The notes below the pieces were generated by a model. That model was not told the origin of the DNA, did not search any database, and saw only the letters and a program-made list of their open reading frames with translations. DNA of 64,000 nt, from the NCBI RefSeq assembly GCF_012922555.1, contig NZ_WIPK01000003.1:166940-230939 (forward strand), written 5' to 3'. This DNA comes from Paraclostridium dentum. GTDB taxonomy: Bacteria; Bacillota; Clostridia; Peptostreptococcales; Peptostreptococcaceae. A program made the position numbers and the translations under genes. Positions 62,390 to 64,000 of the stretch are shown here, in pieces; the stretch's first letter is position 1; each line of letters begins with the position of its first letter.

Positions 62390-62818
62390 TTATTCCTCGT
62401 CTATAATTTCACCATTGTGAACATGTTGGTGATGATGGGTAACTTTTTTATTAGAGCCATTCTTGATGTCCTTAGGAGGAAGATGATTACTATCTTCATC
62501 TATAATCTCACCATTTTGAATATATTGGTGACTACTGTCCTCTTCTATGACTTCACCATTATGAACAACTTGGTGATGGTGACTAACTTTTTTATTAGAG
62601 TTATGCTTGCCTTCTGTAGAAGGAGCAAGGTCGCTATCATCATCTACAATCTTACCATTATGAACATGTTGGTGTTTTTTATCAGATACATGCTTGCTAT
62701 TTTCAGAAGGGACAAGCTTAGTATCATCATCTATAATCTTACCATTATGAACATGTTGGTGTTTTTTATTTTTAGAAGGAACAACTTTGCTATTAGTTAT
62801 ATTCTCTGTTTGATTCAT
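62390..62818 (-). CDS. His-rich acidic repeat protein
   Basis: A 142-residue protein built from five copies of a motif close to HQHVHNGKIIDDD, with variants HHQVVHNGEVIEED and HQYIQNGEIIDED, joined by Ser/Asn/Lys/Pro linkers. It has no signal peptide or membrane helix. The alternating His-x-His and acidic patches suggest metal (Zn, Ni or Cu) binding. An AAAGGAG ribosome site and repeat-consistent codons support this strand; the plus-strand frame over the same DNA is a shadow. It lies 25 bases after the Cys/His-tailed repeat gene and is probably cotranscribed with it. I know no characterised homologue; a spore-coat or surface protein is likely. Confidence 0.8.
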   Translation of the reverse strand: MNQTENITNSKVVPSKNKKHQHVHNGKIIDDDTKLVPSENSKHVSDKKHQHVHNGKIVDDDSDLAPSTEGKHNSNKKVSHHHQVVHNGEVIEEDSSHQYIQNGEIIDEDSNHLPPKDIKNGSNKKVTHHHQHVHNGEIIDEE

Positions 62819-62843
62819 AAAAATTAAGCTCCTTTCAAACCTA

Positions 62844-64000
62844 TTACTCTGTTATATCGTTACTTTCATCTTGTTCATTTGATATACATGTTTCTGGATC
62901 TATGCTAATCACAGAGCCTCTATTACAATAGTGTCCACAGTGGTCTGATTCACAGTAATCTGGACCGCAGTGATCTGGTTCGCAGTGATCTGGCTTGCAT
63001 TGATGTGTTTTACCACAGCATGGGCATGTTATATATATATTTATAGGTGTACTGATATTTATTGGCCCTACGCTGTTAGTAGCATTAGATTGATTGTTAT
63101 TATTAGCTGTAACATCAGCATCAGCATTAGAATCATTATTAGCATCGATATCAGCATCAGCAGTAGAGTTAGTGTCAGCATCGGCAGTAGTGTTAGCAGT
63201 AGAAGTAGAGTCTGAATCAGAAGTAGTATTAGTAGTAGAAGTAGCATCTGAGTCAGAAGTAGAGTCAGCATCAGCAGTAGTATTAGTAGTAGAAGTAGCA
63301 TCTGAATCAGAAGTAGCATCGGCATCTGAAGTAGAGTCTGAGTCAGAAGTAGTATCAGTAGTAGAAGTAGCATCTGAGTCAGAAGTAGAGTCAGCATCAG
63401 CAGTAGCATCTACAGTAGAAGTAGCATCTGAATCAGAAGTAGAATCAGTATCAGCAGTAGAAGTAGAGTCTGAATCAGAAGTAGTATCGGTAGTAGAAGT
63501 AGCATCTGAGTCAGAAGTAGAATCAGAAGTAGCGTCGGCATCGGCAGTAGAGTCAGCGTCTGCAGTAGAGTCTGAGTCAGAAGTAGAATCAGAAGTAGCA
63601 TCGGCATCTGAAGTAGAGTCTGAGTCAGAAGTAGTATCAGTAGTAGAAGTAGCATCTGAGTCAGAAGTAGAGTCAGCATCAGCAGTAGCATCTACAGTAG
63701 AAGTAGCATCTGAATCAGAAGTAGAATCAGTATCAGCAGTAGAAGTAGAGTCTGAATCAGAAGTAGTATCGGTAGTAGAAGTAGCATCTGAGTCAGAAGT
63801 AGAATCAGAAGTAGCGTCGGCATCGGCAGTAGCATCAGCAGTAGAATCTGAGTCAGAAGTAGAATCAGCATCAGCAGTAGAGTCAGCGTCTGCAGTAGCA
63901 TCAGCATCAGAAGTAGAATCTGAGTCAGAAGTAGAATCAGAAGTAGCGTCGGCATCGGCAGTAGCATCAGCAGTAGAATCTGAGTCAGAAGTAGAATCAG
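62844..64000 (-). CDS. Asp/Ser/Thr/Ala-repeat protein with Cys/His-rich C-terminus, 5' part missing
   Basis: The minus-strand frame is open from the right edge to a TAA at 62844-62846, giving 384 visible residues without a start codon in the window. The first roughly 285 residues are low-complexity repeats such as TSDSDATSTTD and TADADSTADAD, strongly acidic and free of Lys/Arg. A short Asn-rich and hydrophobic bridge (VGPINISTPINIYI) leads to a Cys/His domain starting CPCCGKTHQC and continuing with four xDHC/PDYC-type units, then a polar tail. The layout resembles SD-repeat surface proteins or exosporium/coat proteins with Cys cross-linking. The Cys/His units could bind metal. DNA repeats suggest length variation between strains. 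Confidence 0.8.
   Translation of the reverse strand, partial: DSTSDSDSTADATADADATSDSTSDSDSTSDADATADADSTADADSTSDSDSTADATADADATSDSTSDSDATSTTDTTSDSDSTSTADTDSTSDSDATSTVDATADADSTSDSDATSTTDTTSDSDSTSDADATSDSTSDSDSTADADSTADADATSDSTSDSDATSTTDTTSDSDSTSTADTDSTSDSDATSTVDATADADSTSDSDATSTTDTTSDSDSTSDADATSDSDATSTTNTTADADSTSDSDATSTTNTTSDSDSTSTANTTADADTNSTADADIDANNDSNADADVTANNNNQSNATNSVGPINISTPINIYITCPCCGKTHQCKPDHCEPDHCGPDYCESDHCGHYCNRGSVISIDPETCISNEQDESNDITE
63304..63832. repeat. 282-bp-period tandem duplication inside the repeat gene
   Basis: The segment from about 63304 to 63550 reappears at about 63586-63832, apparently identical by eye, giving a 282-bp (94-codon) higher-order period on top of the 6- to 12-base DNA repeats. 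The reading frame is kept, as expected for recent slippage or unequal crossing-over. Confidence 0.8.

Noticed and set aside
62417-63215. Plus-strand frames opposite the His-rich and repeat genes
   Set aside because: They lack ribosome sites and their composition is a mirror of the opposite-strand repeats.
63068-63967. Three Leu-rich minus-strand frames over the repeats
   Set aside because: They are frame-shifted readings of the Asp/Ser/Thr repeat; they are interrupted by stops at 282- and 276-base steps, while the Asp/Ser frame is continuous into a Cys-rich domain and a single stop.
63140-64000. CRISPR-like array
   Set aside because: The repeats are short, contiguous, in-frame coding units without unique spacers.

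Overview
The window looks like chromosome from a low-GC, anaerobic, spore-forming Firmicute, most likely Peptostreptococcaceae (Paraclostridium, Paeniclostridium, Terrisporobacter type). The reasons are very AT-rich intergenic DNA, strong AGGAGG ribosome sites, many 4Fe-4S proteins, a selenium-linked purine operon, sigma-54 fermentation operons and a repeat-rich surface or spore-type locus at the right edge. I see no rRNA, tRNA, CRISPR array, insertion sequence or prophage.

Left part (1-10.8 kb): the end of an LtaS-like sulfatase gene; a TetR regulator divergent from a three-gene redox operon (HypB GTPase, an 894-residue Fe-S/flavin NAD(P)H oxidoreductase, a polytopic membrane protein) with a Rex-like operator over its promoter; then a two-component system whose apparent operator recurs in front of the adjacent MacB/FtsX-type ABC exporter.

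10.8-18.1 kb: an RpiR regulator divergent from a fructose-family PTS EIIABC, a GH38 alpha-mannosidase and a GH13_18 phosphorylase. This suggests uptake and breakdown of a mannosyl/glucosyl-glycerate type solute. 18.3-19.9 kb holds a GNAT acetyltransferase, a GyrI-like protein and a divergent peptide deformylase.

19.9-35.4 kb is a purine/ureide island. An AzgA purine permease lies divergent from a sigma-54 activator. Next comes a perfect -24/-12 promoter and an eight-gene operon: diaminopropionate ammonia-lyase, YgeY hydrolase, D-aminoacylase-like, SsnA, NCS2 permease, PreA, hydantoinase and a fused Se-type xanthine dehydrogenase. Together they would import purines, oxidise them, open the rings and end in pyruvate and ammonia.

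35.5-42.7 kb: a Bce-type peptide sensing and detoxification module (RR, HK, ABC ATPase, permease) with BceR-like boxes, then a DUF434 protein, a MerR regulator and a B3/4-domain protein. 42.9-52.7 kb has a sulfur and amino acid theme. An NhaC antiporter sits behind a sigma-54 promoter. A TyrR-like ACT-PAS-AAA activator is followed by three perfect TYR boxes and a sigma-54 promoter driving methionine gamma-lyase. A rhodanese lipoprotein and a sulfite-reductase-like ferredoxin lacking one expected cysteine follow.

52.9-62.3 kb: a CarD-like regulator behind a leader terminator, Bcp peroxiredoxin, two MarR loci with matching paired operators (one with acetyltransferases, one with a MATE pump), an orphan PTS operon and a Cu/Zn SOD-family protein. 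62.4-64 kb (minus strand): a His-rich repeat protein and the C-terminal part of a large Asp/Ser/Thr/Ala-repeat protein with a Cys/His-rich tail. That second gene has no start codon inside the window and is easy to miss.
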